This document shows positions 30,313-39,705 of a stretch of 64,000 bases of DNA, one piece after another. The stretch covers positions 1,364,001 through 1,428,000 of the forward strand of contig NZ_CP097320.1 in NCBI RefSeq assembly GCF_023515995.1, given 5' to 3'. Every line of letters starts with the position of its first letter. Position 1 is the stretch's first letter. Made by a program: the position numbers and the translations under genes. Source of the stretch: Candidatus Mycobacterium methanotrophicum. Its GTDB lineage: Bacteria > Actinomycetota > Actinomycetes > Mycobacteriales > Mycobacteriaceae. Below the pieces are notes generated by a model. It ran no database searches, was not told where the DNA came from, and worked only from the letters and a program-made list of their open reading frames with translations.

Positions 30313-30978
30313 CTATTCGGACCCGGGCGCCTCGGCTGCCCTGTCTGCGGAGACCTCCGCTGCCGGCTCCTCGCCCTCCGGCGCCTCGCCGGCGCCTTCG
30401 CTCTCGAGATCCGCGGCGGTCGGCGCGTTCACCACGTTGACCACCAGCATGTCCGGGTCGGACACCAAGCTGACCCCCGGAGGCAGCGTGATCTGCCGGG
30501 CGGCGAACTGGGTGCCCGGTTCGGCGCCTTCGACCGATACGACCAACTCCTCGGGAATCGAGAACGCCTCGGCCTCGATCTCGACGGTGTTGGCCTCCTG
30601 GGTGACCAGAGTGCCGTATGCCGCCTCGCCCTGGACGTCGACGCCGACCTCGACGACCACCTTCTCGCCGCGACGCACCACCAGCAGATCAGCGTGCTGG
30701 ATGGTGCGGCGGATCGGGTGGATCGCGAGCGCCTTGGTCAGCGCGAGCTGCTCTGTGCCGTCGACGTCGAGGGTCAGCACCGCATTGGCGCCGGAGTGCC
30801 GCAGCACCGCGGCGAAGTCGTGTCCGGGCAACTCCAAGTGCTGGGGGTCGGCGCCGTGACCGTAGAGAACCGCGGGAACCTTGCCGTCACGCCGGGCCCG
30901 CCGGGACGCGCCTTTGCCCGTCTGGGTGCGTACCGAAACGCTTAGCTGGTTGACCGGCGAAGTCTTAGATTTGGCCAT
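30313..30978 (-). CDS. rplY: 50S ribosomal protein L25 (CTC form)
   Basis: 221 residues. I place the start at ATG 30978 ([13 protein letters not shown]) because AGGAG stands nine bases upstream on the minus strand. The L25 domain that binds 5S rRNA (residues 8-95, [20 protein letters not shown]) is followed by the CTC beta domain. An acidic Glu/Ala-rich tail ends the protein. A longer frame to 31089 adds non-conserved residues. Confidence 0.93.
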   Translation of the reverse strand: MAKSKTSPVNQLSVSVRTQTGKGASRRARRDGKVPAVLYGHGADPQHLELPGHDFAAVLRHSGANAVLTLDVDGTEQLALTKALAIHPIRRTIQHADLLVVRRGEKVVVEVGVDVQGEAAYGTLVTQEANTVEIEAEAFSIPEELVVSVEGAEPGTQFAARQITLPPGVSLVSDPDMLVVNVVNAPTAADLESEGAGEAPEGEEPAAEVSADRAAEAPGSE

Positions 30979-31065
30979 GGTGAAGAGCTCCTGTGTCAGT
31001 TTTCCGGGCATGGCGAGAATCGCGACAAACCGCTCAATCGGTCTGAATCGGTCCCCGTCGATAAC

Positions 31066-31090
31066 GGTGGCCTGCCGATGCAGGCCCACC
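31066..31090 (-). terminator. Hairpin after the SDR gene
   Basis: GGTGG-CCTGC and GCAGG-C-CCACC pair around CGAT with one bulged base, between the end of the SDR gene and the rplY leader on the minus strand. Confidence 0.45.
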
Positions 31091-31128
31091 CTCGCCGTGA
31101 CGCCCGGTCAGGTTAACGCATCGGCGCC

Positions 31129-31998
31129 TCAGAGCGGAAATTTCGTCTCCGTGAGCCGCTCAGACAGGTCCCACAGCGCGTTGGCGGTGGCGGCGCGTTT
31201 AGCAAGTGGACTGCGCCCGACCGGCCGGCTGCGGCCGGCCATGCCGAAGCTCGGGCCGATGAAGCTGTTGCCCGGTAAGTCCTGCGAGGCGGCATACAGC
31301 GTTTGCCGGGCGCCGAAGTCGGCGTCGGAGGCAAACACGCGGGTACCAAATGACATCAGCGCGTCGCTGAATTTGCGACCGGTTCGCCCTTGCAGGTTGG
31401 TGCGCGAGTAACCGGGGTGGGCGGCCAGCGCACGCACCGGCGAGCCGGCAGCGTCCAGGCGCCGCTGCAGCTCGCTGGTGAACATCAGGTTGGCGAGCTT
31501 GGACTGGCCGTAGGCCACCCAGGCCGAGTAGGGCCGCGAGGTCCAGTTCAGGTCGCGAAGACTGATGTAGCCCATCCAGTGCATCAACGACGACACCGTC
31601 ACCACCCGGTCGGTGAGCTTGGGCAACAACAGGTTGGTCAGCGCGAAATGACCGAGATGATTGGTGCCGATCTGGCTTTCGAAGCCGTCCGCGGTCACCG
31701 CATGCGGCACCGCCATCACACCGGCGTTGTTGATCAGGACGTCGACGGTGTCCACCCCGTCGGCGAACCGCCGCACCGAGGCCAGGTTTTGCAGGTCGAG
31801 CCGGCGCACATCGACGTCTCCGCTCATGTCCCGGGCGGCGGCATCGCCCTTTGCGGTGTTGCGCACGGCGAGGACGACCTGGGCGCCGACCCGGGCCAGC
31901 TCGCGCGCCGTCACCGCTCCGAGGCCGCTGTTGGCGCCGGTGACGATCACGGTGCGCCCGGCAAACGAGGGCAGGTCTGCGGCGGTCCACTGTGTCAT
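31129..31998 (-). CDS. Short-chain dehydrogenase/reductase
   Basis: 289 residues from ATG 31998. The NAD(P) loop TGANSGLGAVTAREL, the NNAGVM motif and the catalytic Ser...Tyr-x3-Lys (VVTVSSLMHW, then AYGQSKLAN) are intact. The length and the extended C-terminal part match the retinol-dehydrogenase/protochlorophyllide-reductase-like SDR group common in mycobacteria. The substrate is unknown. It lies in the minus-strand run between rplY and lpqT; I recall no counterpart at this place in M. tuberculosis. Confidence 0.85.
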   Translation of the reverse strand: MTQWTAADLPSFAGRTVIVTGANSGLGAVTARELARVGAQVVLAVRNTAKGDAAARDMSGDVDVRRLDLQNLASVRRFADGVDTVDVLINNAGVMAVPHAVTADGFESQIGTNHLGHFALTNLLLPKLTDRVVTVSSLMHWMGYISLRDLNWTSRPYSAWVAYGQSKLANLMFTSELQRRLDAAGSPVRALAAHPGYSRTNLQGRTGRKFSDALMSFGTRVFASDADFGARQTLYAASQDLPGNSFIGPSFGMAGRSRPVGRSPLAKRAATANALWDLSERLTETKFPL

Positions 31999-32037
31999 GG
32001 CAAACACATTAATGCCGCGGTGCAAGAGCGCCGGCAG

Positions 32038-32688
32038 CTACGCTGCGGCGACGGTGAATCCGTGGATGATCGACTGGATGTCGGCCGCGTCCGGAGCGGC
32101 CTGCTCGGCCAGGCTGGTGACCGCGAGCTGGGCCAGGTAGCGCTGGCGAGCGGGCGCCGGCCCGGTGGCAATGACGATCCGGTTGTAGGTGTGCATCCGC
32201 TGGCCCTTCAGGTCGTAGCTGCCCTCGATCATCGACGACGGAAAGCCATTGAAGTTGGCGCCGGACTGGTTGAGCAGTTTGAAGTTTTCCGCGAGCGTGG
32301 CATCGGCGTTGCAGTGCCTGACCACCTCGGCGGGGTCGAAATCCCCGTTCAGCTTGAACACCGTCAGCATGGCGGTGGGAATCTTGCCGCCCTTGGCGAT
32401 CATCTCGGTGGTGGTCGCGACGTTCGGCTTTTCGACCTTCGCCCAGCCCGGCGGTATCGGGATCGACACGGTCAAGTCGGTCAGCTTGTCGGGCGCCACC
32501 GCCTCCCCGGTTACCCCGCTGCTTTCCAGATACTGCGCAAACGGTACCGGCGCTTCCGTCGACGTCGCCGACGTCGCGCTTGTCGAGGTCCAAATCGCTT
32601 GGTAGTCAGGGTTTTTCGGGCCGCAGCCGACTGGCAACACGGTCAAAGCCAGGGCCATGACCGCGGCTGCGCCTAACCCGGGCCTCAC
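32038..32688 (-). CDS. lpqT: Lipoprotein LpqT
   Basis: 216 residues with a signal peptide and lipobox (TVLPVGC, Cys22) followed by the LpqN/LpqT-type domain (TDLTVSIPIPPGWAKVE, IVIATGPAPARQRYLAQL). Surface lipoprotein of the mycobacterial envelope, function not settled. The start overlaps the end of the arsC-like gene by four bases, so the two are coupled. Confidence 0.85.
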   Translation of the reverse strand: MRPGLGAAAVMALALTVLPVGCGPKNPDYQAIWTSTSATSATSTEAPVPFAQYLESSGVTGEAVAPDKLTDLTVSIPIPPGWAKVEKPNVATTTEMIAKGGKIPTAMLTVFKLNGDFDPAEVVRHCNADATLAENFKLLNQSGANFNGFPSSMIEGSYDLKGQRMHTYNRIVIATGPAPARQRYLAQLAVTSLAEQAAPDAADIQSIIHGFTVAAA

Positions 32689-33032
32689 AGGATTTCGCGC
32701 ACCCGGTCAATCGGCCGGGCCAGCCGCGTGCCTTTCGATGTCACGACAAACGGCCTTTCGATCAGGATCGGATGTTCGGCCATGGCGTCCAGCAATTGGT
32801 CATCGCTGGCGTCGGCCAGGTTGAGCTCCGCGTACAGTAGCTCGCGTTTGCGGACTGCGCTGCGCACCTCGATCCCGGCGGCGCGGATCATGCTCACCAG
32901 CTCGGCGCGGGATGGCGGTGTCTTCAGATAATGCACGATCCGCGGCTCAACACCACTGTCGCGCAGCAAGCCCAGCGTCTTGCGCGATGTGCTGCACTTG
33001 GGATTGTGGTAGATGATGGCGTCACTTGCCAT
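32685..33032 (-). CDS. ArsC-family thioredoxin-fold protein
   Basis: 115 residues. IYHNPKCSTSRKTLGLL carries the Cys-x2-Ser active site, and the ERPFVVTSKGTRLARP segment has the conserved Arg/Pro pattern of glutaredoxin-linked arsenate reductases (ArsC). No other arsenic genes lie nearby, so an arsenate role is uncertain; many ArsC/Spx-fold proteins act otherwise. It follows prsA without a gap (stop codon of prsA and start of this gene are adjacent) and overlaps lpqT by four bases. Confidence 0.85.
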   Translation of the reverse strand: MASDAIIYHNPKCSTSRKTLGLLRDSGVEPRIVHYLKTPPSRAELVSMIRAAGIEVRSAVRKRELLYAELNLADASDDQLLDAMAEHPILIERPFVVTSKGTRLARPIDRVREIL

Positions 33033-34013
33033 CTATGCGTCCCCGTCGAATAGCCCGGTGACCGAACCGTTTTCGAACACCGCGCGGATTGTGCTGGCCA
33101 GCAGTGGCGCGATCGACAAAACCGTGAGTTGGCCGAACCGCTTTTCCTCGCCGATCGGCAGCGTGTTGGTGACGATCACTTCGCGGGCCCCGCACGCGGC
33201 GAGCCGTTCGGAGGCGGGCTCGGACAGCACGCCGTGGGTGGCCGCGATGACCACGTCCTTGGCGCCGGCGTCGCGCAGCAGGTTGATCGCGCCGGCGATG
33301 GTGCCGCCGGTGTCGATCATGTCGTCGATCAGCACACAAGTCCGGCCGGCCACCTCGCCGACGACCCGGTTGGATACCACCTGGTTGGGCGCCCGCGGGT
33401 CGCGGGTTTTGTGGATGAAGGCCAGCGGGACGCCGCCCAGCGCGTCGGCCCACTTCTCGGCGACGCGCACCCGGCCGGAGTCGGGGGAGACCACCACCAT
33501 GTTGCCTTCGGGGTAGTTGTCCTTGATGTAGCCGGTCAGCAGGTTCTGCGCGCGCATATGGTCGACGGGCCCGTCGAAAAAGCCCTGGATCTGGTCGGTG
33601 TGCAGGTCGACGCTTACGATCCGGTCGGCGCCGGCGGTCTTGAGCAGGTCGGCGACCAGCCGCGCCGAGATCGGTTCGCGGCCGCGATGCTTCTTGTCTT
33701 GGCGGGCGTAGGGGTAAAACGGCATGACGGCGGTGATCCGCTTGGCGCTGCCCCGCTTGAGCGCGTCGATCATGATCAGCTGTTCCATCAGCCAGCTGTT
33801 CACCGGCGCGGGCGCCGATTGCAGGACAAACGCGTCGCAGCCGCGCACCGACTCGTGGAAGCGCACGAAAATCTCGCCGTTGGCGAACTCCCGCGCGGTC
33901 TGTGCGGTGACGTGGACGTCGAGTTCCTTGGCCACCTGCTCGGCCAGCTCGGGATGTGCGCGGCCGGAGAACAGCATCAGGTTCTTGCGGTTATCGGTCC
34001 AGTCGTGGCTCAC
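33033..34013 (-). CDS. prsA: Ribose-phosphate pyrophosphokinase
   Basis: 326 residues from GTG 34013 (SHDWTDNRKNLMLFSG). PRPP synthetase motifs are complete: DLHTDQIQGFFDGPVDH, VVSPDSGRVRVAEKWAD and the PRPP-binding loop CVLIDDMIDTGGT. It makes PRPP for nucleotides, His, Trp and, in mycobacteria, decaprenyl-phosphoryl-arabinose for arabinan synthesis. The open frame extends upstream through glmU only because stops are rare in this GC-rich DNA. Confidence 0.95.
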   Translation of the reverse strand: MSHDWTDNRKNLMLFSGRAHPELAEQVAKELDVHVTAQTAREFANGEIFVRFHESVRGCDAFVLQSAPAPVNSWLMEQLIMIDALKRGSAKRITAVMPFYPYARQDKKHRGREPISARLVADLLKTAGADRIVSVDLHTDQIQGFFDGPVDHMRAQNLLTGYIKDNYPEGNMVVVSPDSGRVRVAEKWADALGGVPLAFIHKTRDPRAPNQVVSNRVVGEVAGRTCVLIDDMIDTGGTIAGAINLLRDAGAKDVVIAATHGVLSEPASERLAACGAREVIVTNTLPIGEEKRFGQLTVLSIAPLLASTIRAVFENGSVTGLFDGDA

Positions 34014-34102
34014 CGTGCCGCCCTCACCGTTTCGGGGTCGAATTAGATGTCTCATCGTAAGCGAAGTGCCGCGGCGGGCCGCCGACCGACCGTCTGGTGG
34101 GC

Positions 34103-35575
34103 TCACCGCGCCGAGCCGGCCTCGCGTTCTCGGGCGGCCTCTGCGGCGGCGGCCGCGGCTTCTGCGGCCGAGCTGCCCGGACGCTTGCGCGCGACCCAGC
34201 CCTCGATATTGCGTTGCCGGCCGCCGGAAACCGCCAGCGCACCCGGCGGAACATCTTCGCGCACCACCGTGCCGGCGCCGGTGTACGCGCCATCGCCGAC
34301 GGTGACGGGGGCCACGAACATGGTGTCTGAGCCGGTGCGCACATGCGAGCCGACCGTGGTGCGGTGCTTCGAGGCGCCGTCGTAGTTCACGAAGACGCTG
34401 GCGGCGCCGATATTGCTGTGCTCGCCGATGTCGGCGTCGCCCACATAGGTCAAGTGCGGCACCTTGGTGCCCGTGCCGATGGTGGAGTTCTTGGTTTCGA
34501 CGAATGCCCCCAACTTGCCCCCGGCGCCCAGCACGGTGCCGGGCCGCAGGTAGGTGAACGGACCGACCACCGCGCCGTCGCCGATCGAGGCGCCGGCCCC
34601 GTGCGTGCGGACCACCGACGCGCGGTCGCCGACGGCGACGTCGACCAGTGTGGTGCCCGGGCCGATCTCGCAGCAACCGCCAATGCTGGTGGCGCCGAGC
34701 AGCTGTGTCCCGGGCTGGATGACGGTGTCGCGCCCGATCGTCACGTCGACGTCGATCCAGGTGGTCAGCGGATCGATGATCGTCACCCCGGCCAGCTGGT
34801 GGGCGGCGACGATGCGACGGTTGAGCTCAGCGGCCAGCTCGGCCAGCTGCACCCGGTTGTTGACGCCGGCCACCAGCGCGCTGTCATCGACATGCCTGGC
34901 CTGCACCGCGTGCCCATCCTGCCGCACGATCGAGACGACGTCGGTCAGATACAGCTCGTGTTGGGCATTGTCGGCTGACAGTCGACTCAGCGCTGAGCGC
35001 AGCGGCGCGATGCCGAAGGCGTACACCCCGGCGTTGACCTCGCGGATTTCCTGCTGAGAGGCCGTTGCGTCAGCCTGCTCGACGATCCCGATCACTTCAT
35101 GGTCCTGAGTGCGCAGTATTCGGCCGTATCCGGTCGGATCGGTCAGCGTCGTGGTCAGCATGGTGACCGCCGCGGGCCCGGAATTGTGGGTTGCGACCAA
35201 GTCGGCCAGCGTGTCGGCATCGAGCAACGGGATGTCCCCAGAGGCCACGACCACGACGCCGGCAAAATCGTCCGGCAGCGCCGACAGCCCGCACAGCACG
35301 GCGTGGCCGGTGCCGAGCTGCTGATCCTGTATCGCCACATCGACGGAACGGCCCACTGCGCGGGCTAATTCACCGACAATCTGCTCGATACGTCCGTGGT
35401 CTTGACCCAGCACCACGACCAGGTGCTGCGGCGCCATCTTGGCGATCGAATGCAGCGAATGCGCCAGCATGCTGCGGCCGGCAAGGGGATGCAGCACCTT
35501 CGGGCTGTCCGAGCGCATCCGCGTCCCAGCCCCGGCCGCCAGGATGAGGACCGCCGATTCGGCTTGCGTTCCCAT
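34103..35575 (-). CDS. glmU: Bifunctional UDP-GlcNAc pyrophosphorylase / GlcN-1-P acetyltransferase
   Basis: 490 residues. The N-terminal nucleotidyltransferase domain opens with [22 protein letters not shown]. The C-terminal left-handed beta-helix of hexapeptide repeats contains [18 protein letters not shown] and [13 protein letters not shown], the acetyl-CoA-binding region. A mycobacterial Ala/Arg-rich tail follows. It makes UDP-GlcNAc for peptidoglycan and arabinogalactan linker. prsA starts 89 bases downstream in the same direction. Confidence 0.95.
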   Translation of the reverse strand: MGTQAESAVLILAAGAGTRMRSDSPKVLHPLAGRSMLAHSLHSIAKMAPQHLVVVLGQDHGRIEQIVGELARAVGRSVDVAIQDQQLGTGHAVLCGLSALPDDFAGVVVVASGDIPLLDADTLADLVATHNSGPAAVTMLTTTLTDPTGYGRILRTQDHEVIGIVEQADATASQQEIREVNAGVYAFGIAPLRSALSRLSADNAQHELYLTDVVSIVRQDGHAVQARHVDDSALVAGVNNRVQLAELAAELNRRIVAAHQLAGVTIIDPLTTWIDVDVTIGRDTVIQPGTQLLGATSIGGCCEIGPGTTLVDVAVGDRASVVRTHGAGASIGDGAVVGPFTYLRPGTVLGAGGKLGAFVETKNSTIGTGTKVPHLTYVGDADIGEHSNIGAASVFVNYDGASKHRTTVGSHVRTGSDTMFVAPVTVGDGAYTGAGTVVREDVPPGALAVSGGRQRNIEGWVARKRPGSSAAEAAAAAAEAAREREAGSAR

Positions 35576-35673
35576 CCAACCTCCTCGGCTCTGGCCGTTC
35601 CCGCCGCGAGCGTGTACCTCCAGCGTGTCATTATCCGCGCCGACGCACCAAAGCAGGTGCGGCGCCCCGAACG

Positions 35674-36090
35674 ATGGACCATAATCAACCGATGGACCGG
35701 CGCCGAGCCGTACACGTCAACCAGTCTCCGATGGAGACACTTGCGCGGCTGCCTGCGCTCGTGTTGTTGGAGCGGATCCCGGTTCCCACCCTGGCGGTCC
35801 TGCAGGACGGCACGATCGTGTTCGCTAACTGCGCGTTCGCCGAGATGGTGGGCTGTGACGCTGAGGAGGTCGTTTCGCTGAAATTCCACGATGTTTTCTA
35901 CGGCGCATCGACAACGGAATCGGCGCTCTCGGTCGTGGACGGATTGGCGAACATGGTCGTCGAATTAGCCCACAAAGACGGCTCAACGGTGCGTGCGCTG
36001 ATGAACAGGTCGGCGCTGTGGCGCAGCGATGATGAGATTGCCCTGGCGACGTTCCAGGATCTGACCGAACAGCTCTGGGTTAGCGGGTGA
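35674..36090 (+). CDS. PAS-domain protein
   Basis: 138 residues from ATG 35674, although ATG 35731 (residue 20) may be the true start since conservation begins near [14 protein letters not shown]. One PAS fold is visible: [41 protein letters not shown] in blocks, then the closing strands [28 protein letters not shown]. No kinase, cyclase or DNA-binding domain is attached, so it is a stand-alone sensor or partner. Ligand unknown. Confidence 0.75.
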   Translation: MDHNQPMDRRRAVHVNQSPMETLARLPALVLLERIPVPTLAVLQDGTIVFANCAFAEMVGCDAEEVVSLKFHDVFYGASTTESALSVVDGLANMVVELAHKDGSTVRALMNRSALWRSDDEIALATFQDLTEQLWVSG

Positions 36091-36109
36091 TTCCGCTGAC
36101 TCCGCGCCG

Positions 36110-36769
36110 TTACGGCGCGGAGTCGTGGTTGAGGTGCCGCAGTGCCTCGCGGGCAAGGTACTCGCGGTAATACGACAAAGATGTATCAGTGACGATGGCG
36201 GGGAACAACAGCTCCCACATCCGGGTCAATCGCCCGACGAGGTCATTGCCGCTCTGCGTCGACTGGGACAGTATCCGGGTGCCGAACGTGGCGCCGATGA
36301 TGGATTCGCTGACCGTGTTCGGGTCGAGGCCCTCTCGGAGGTCCCCTTCGGTGATTGCTCGGCTCACCTCGGCGGCCATCTCCTGCACCCAGTTGGCGTA
36401 GACGCGGGCGCGAGTGTCATTGAACTTGCCGAAGGCAAGCGTCAACTGCTCGGCCGTACGAGCCACCCTGTTGGAAGCGAACAGATCCGCAACCACGAAC
36501 GACCTGTGCACCATGTTCTCCAATGCCGGCGAGAATGAGTCAGACGGGGCGCCTAGGACATCGAGGAGCAGCTTGGCGCCTTCCTCGATGATCGCCGATG
36601 CAAGCGATTCCATCGAATCGAAGTGGTGATAAAAAGCGCCCTTGGTCATGCCGGTGCGCTCGATGATCGTGCCCCGATCGGCGGCCGCATAGCCGACCTC
36701 GTTGAACACGTCGATCGCGGCGTCGAGAATCTTTCGACGTGTCGCTTCCGACCGCACCTGGCGGGCCAT
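36110..36769 (-). CDS. TetR-family regulator (butyrolactone-receptor-like)
   Basis: 219 residues. The N-terminal helix-turn-helix is clear: RRKILDAAIDVFNEVGYAAADRGTIIERTGMTKGAFYHHFDSMESLASAII. The KGAFYHHF recognition helix and the overall length resemble the gamma-butyrolactone-receptor branch of TetR. The ligand domain has no recognisable pocket. It is a local repressor candidate, located downstream of a second related TetR gene on the same strand. Confidence 0.85.
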   Translation of the reverse strand: MARQVRSEATRRKILDAAIDVFNEVGYAAADRGTIIERTGMTKGAFYHHFDSMESLASAIIEEGAKLLLDVLGAPSDSFSPALENMVHRSFVVADLFASNRVARTAEQLTLAFGKFNDTRARVYANWVQEMAAEVSRAITEGDLREGLDPNTVSESIIGATFGTRILSQSTQSGNDLVGRLTRMWELLFPAIVTDTSLSYYREYLAREALRHLNHDSAP

Positions 36770-36837
36770 CGCCTATACCTCCGGAGTTACGCCTATGTGG
36801 TTAGACTCCGGACCCTTGGTGTCTCACAAGTCCTCAC

Positions 36838-36853
36838 TAGGCGGAAAAGCCTA
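36838..36853. promoter_or_regulatory. Inverted repeat between the two TetR genes
   Basis: TAGGC-GGAAAA-GCCTA, in the 136 bases between the two minus-strand regulators. It could be an operator of the downstream TetR gene or a weak terminator of the upstream one. The same gap also contains two CTCCGGA copies in the 36780s and 36800s. Confidence 0.35.
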
Positions 36854-36905
36854 ACAGGCAGCGGTTGGTTCCCGGTCGATCGCGGGAGGCGCGACCGCGT
36901 TGTGG

Positions 36906-37592
36906 TTAACGCGAACCCGCTAGCGCGGAGGTGCTGCCGACCGCGATTGCCGTGCGTCGGCCGATGAATTGCCGGAAGTAATCGATCCGCTCTGGACGCA
37001 CGATGCCGGGGAGCACCAACGCCCATGCCTTCTCGAAGTCCGAGAGGAACTGCTCCGGTTCGTCGAGGCTGCTGGTCTGGCGCAGGCCCAGGTATATCGA
37101 CACGAGCAGCTGCCCCACATCGTGCGGGTTGCACGCATCGAAGATGTCGCCCTCGGCGATGGCACGCTCGACGGTGCCGGCGCCGGTTTGGATCCATGCG
37201 CCTAACAGATCCATCCGGAGCCCGTCGAGCCGGCCGATCGACTCAAGCAGAGTGAATCCCGCTCGGACGGTGTCCTCGGTGATGTCCTGAATGGCTAGCT
37301 GATAGGAGAAGTCAATGAGCGTTTCCAGCCCGGAGAGCTTCCGGGCTGCCAGCTCTGCGGCCAACTCTCTGGCCTGGGCGTTCTGGTCTTCGATGACGGC
37401 CAACGCTAACGCATGCTTAGAGCGGAAGTGGAAATACATTGCGCCCTTGGTCAATTCAGCTTCCCCGAGGATGTCGTCCAGCCCGACGTTGTGGTAGGCG
37501 CGTCGAGCGAACTGGTGCGCGGCGGCATTCAAGAGCTGTTGGCGGGTCGTGTCCGCTCGTTTGTCAGGCTGGGCTGATGTCGGGCTGGTCAT
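36906..37592 (-). CDS. TetR-family regulator (butyrolactone-receptor-like), second copy
   Basis: 228 residues. DNA-binding domain TRQQLLNAAAHQFARRAYHNVGLDDILGEAELTKGAMYFHFRSKHALALAVI; the KGAMYFHF helix is typical of A-factor/butyrolactone receptor-type repressors. The ligand domain contains a long helix set ending in PGIVRPERIDYFRQFIGRR. In streptomycetes such regulators control secondary metabolism and sit near the clusters. Here a candidate pathway lies 11 kb away, so a link is only possible. Confidence 0.85.
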   Translation of the reverse strand: MTSPTSAQPDKRADTTRQQLLNAAAHQFARRAYHNVGLDDILGEAELTKGAMYFHFRSKHALALAVIEDQNAQARELAAELAARKLSGLETLIDFSYQLAIQDITEDTVRAGFTLLESIGRLDGLRMDLLGAWIQTGAGTVERAIAEGDIFDACNPHDVGQLLVSIYLGLRQTSSLDEPEQFLSDFEKAWALVLPGIVRPERIDYFRQFIGRRTAIAVGSTSALAGSR

Positions 37593-37916
37593 CGAGATGA
37601 GTCGCCTTTGGTGGTCGATCGTCCGTTATATGTACTGGTGGCACCGGGGTTCGACCGACCCGCTGACTTCGGCCGAATCGCATACATAACGCTATGCGTA
37701 CGTAAGGTTACCAGCCCACTCTCGATGCGTTGCCTGTTGGCCACGCGTTTCAAAATACTATGAGTTGCGGCATACTGGTAATATCAGTTCAAAAGTATGT
37801 AATATATCCTGTCATGTGGACGGGCGGTCTGCGCAACCGGCTGGGCCCTGCTCGCGCATTCGGCCAAGGCAGAAGCGGCCGCGGCCTGTCCCCGAGCGAT
37901 CCGCTAGGAGGAGCAC
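37593..37916. promoter_or_regulatory. Divergent control region between TetR2 and the PE remnant
   Basis: 324 bases. It contains a 6+6 inverted repeat CGCATA-8nt-TATGCG at 37679-37698, suitable as a TetR operator. An AT-rich stretch near 37745-37815 carries AGTATGTA (37794-37801), shared with two other promoters in the region. A PE-type leader ending in GCTAGGAGGAGCAC just before ATG 37917 completes it. Confidence 0.5.
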
Positions 37917-38076
37917 ATGTCGATCGTGACGACACAGCCTTGGCGGGATCTCCGCCTCTGATACTGCAATGGCTAATGCAATGACAGCCGCATCCGTTGC
38001 CGCAGCTGCCCCGAGGGCGGTAGCAGCCTCGGTCGGCGCGGACAATGCTCCGGCTGGCAACTACGCCGGTTCATAG
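37917..38076 (+). pseudogene. PE protein remnant
   Basis: The ATG is preceded by the same CTAGGAGGAGCAC leader as the intact PE at 45488, and translation begins MSIVTTQP as in PE proteins. The frame then breaks; shifted frames show MTAASVAAAAP and, at the end, APAGNYAGS before the stop that abuts the PPE start. About 50 of roughly 100 residues are left, so an internal deletion plus frameshift occurred. The PPE behind it lacks its normal PE partner. Confidence 0.7.
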
Positions 38077-39333
38077 ATGCTCGACTACGGGGCCCTACCG
38101 CCAGAGATCAATTCCGGGCTGATGTACACCGGCCCTGGGTTGGGGCCAATGTTGGCCGTCTCCGTGGCTTGGGATGCGTTGGCCGACAACCTGTATTCGA
38201 CCGCGACTTCCTATGGGTTGGCGATCTCAGACCTCACGTCATCGTGGCTCGGCCCGTCATCGACATCCATGGCGGCCGCGGCCGCCTCCTATGTGTCGTG
38301 GATAAGCGCCACGGCCGCCCAGGTTGAACAGGCGGCCGCTCAGGCCAAGGCGGCCGCGGCTGCCTACGAGGCGGCGTTCGCGATGACGGTGCCTCCGCCG
38401 GTGATTGCGGCCAACCGCGCGTTGTTGCTGATGCTGGTCGCGACGAACTTCTTCGGTCAAAACACCCCGGCAATCATGGCCACTGAGGCGCAGTACATCG
38501 AGATGTGGGCACAGGATGCCGCGGCGATGTACGGCTATGCCGGCGCGTCTTCGGCTGCAGCGACGTTGACACCGTTCACGACTCCGCTGCCGACCACCAA
38601 CTCGGGCGGGTTGGCGGGGCTGGCCGCCGCGGTCACGCAAGGCGCCGGCACGTCGGCAGGCACAGGCTTGCAGGTCGTGTCACCGCTAACCTCTGCGGTG
38701 TCGACACCGCTGAGTTCTGTGTTGTCCACGCCGCTGACCTCTGCGGCGATGCCCAGCGCATTGGAGGGGCTCGCGTCGGCGGCGACCTCGGTTTCGTCAA
38801 CAACGTCGCCGCTGGCGACCATGACGTCGTCGTCGACGGCGTTAGCCTCGGGGACGAGCCTGGTGTCAGGGGCCGCCTCGTCTGCATCGATGTCTACGTC
38901 GGGCATCTCGATGCTCGGCTCGGCGGGTTCGCTTATGAACCCGATTGGGTCGACGACCAGCACCTTCGGCAAGGGATTCCAGGCGTTCGGATCCGTGCTG
39001 AGCAGCGGCCGGGGATCCGGAGCAGGTGCCGTGGGCTCACCCGGAATGGGCGAAGCCGCCGTGACCGCGGGTGTGGGTCGGGCGGCCTCGCTCGGCGTGT
39101 TGTCGGTGCCGCAGGGGTGGACCTCTGCCGCTCCGGCATTCAGCCAGGTCGCCTCGGCGATACCGGCCGCCAGCGGGCTGGGGGCCACGTCGCCGGTCGT
39201 GCCGGGCGGGCCCGCAGCCCCGTTCGGTGCTCCGATGGCGAACGCGGCCGAGAGCGGAGGCAGGAGTTCTCCGCTGGCTGCCCGCTACTATTTCCGTCCC
39301 GCCATGGTGCAACGCCCGGTCTACGCCGGTTGA
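38077..39333 (+). CDS. PPE family protein, SVP subgroup
   Basis: 418 residues. The N-terminal 180-residue PPE domain is intact: [19 protein letters not shown], the WLGPSSTSM turn, and [31 protein letters not shown]. The C-terminal part is low-complexity Ser/Thr/Ala-rich with the subgroup signature GVLSVPQGW near residue 350. SVP PPE proteins are exported by ESX-5 as heterodimers with PE proteins. The cognate PE directly upstream is broken, so this PPE needs another PE or may be unexported. Confidence 0.9.
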   Translation: MLDYGALPPEINSGLMYTGPGLGPMLAVSVAWDALADNLYSTATSYGLAISDLTSSWLGPSSTSMAAAAASYVSWISATAAQVEQAAAQAKAAAAAYEAAFAMTVPPPVIAANRALLLMLVATNFFGQNTPAIMATEAQYIEMWAQDAAAMYGYAGASSAAATLTPFTTPLPTTNSGGLAGLAAAVTQGAGTSAGTGLQVVSPLTSAVSTPLSSVLSTPLTSAAMPSALEGLASAATSVSSTTSPLATMTSSSTALASGTSLVSGAASSASMSTSGISMLGSAGSLMNPIGSTTSTFGKGFQAFGSVLSSGRGSGAGAVGSPGMGEAAVTAGVGRAASLGVLSVPQGWTSAAPAFSQVASAIPAASGLGATSPVVPGGPAAPFGAPMANAAESGGRSSPLAARYYFRPAMVQRPVYAG

Positions 39334-39637
39334 GCAAGGGGCCGTTACCCCAGTGGTGACTGTCCCGGCGGGTTGTCGGATTAGGCGCCTTGCTGGACGC
39401 ACGTCGCGGCCGTGAAGACACCGCGTCTGCGTACCCGGCCCTGCCGCGCATTTGCTGTGCTCCCTCGACTGTCTGCCTGACGTCCGCATTGAGGCCCAGC
39501 GGGTAGTTAGCTGATCTTGCGTGAACCGCGCCGGCCCTTGGTTGTCCTTGAAGTTCCCGCAATGTGCTGGCTGCCACTCGGGCCTAACGCGAGAGGAAAT
39601 ACCTTAAGTGGACAGAAAAGCTTAACAACATCTAAAA
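39334..39637. other. Intergenic region after the PPE gene
   Basis: About 300 bases without a convincing gene in any frame. It leads into the AT-rich promoter of the rmlC-like gene, which includes AGTATGTA. Confidence 0.4.
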
Positions 39638-39645
39638 AGTATGTA
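39638..39645 (+). promoter_or_regulatory. AGTATGTA box before the rmlC-like gene
   Basis: AAAAAGTATGTATGATGCCTTTCATG, read here in short parts, resembles the sequence at 37791-37816 (AAAAGTATGTAATAT, then CCTGTCATG) and the box at 45392-45399. It lies 61 bases before the preferred start. TATGTA could itself be a -10 hexamer or the motif could be a regulator site. Confidence 0.4.
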
Positions 39646-39705
39646 TGATGCCTTTCATGCTGATCACCGGTTTGTGCGTTCGCCATGCCAGGGTCGGCTG
39701 AAGTG

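Noticed and set aside
33033..34676. 547-residue form of PrsA
   Set aside because: The extra N-terminal part is antisense or out-of-frame glmU sequence; PRPP synthetases begin at SHDWTDN, giving the normal 326 residues.
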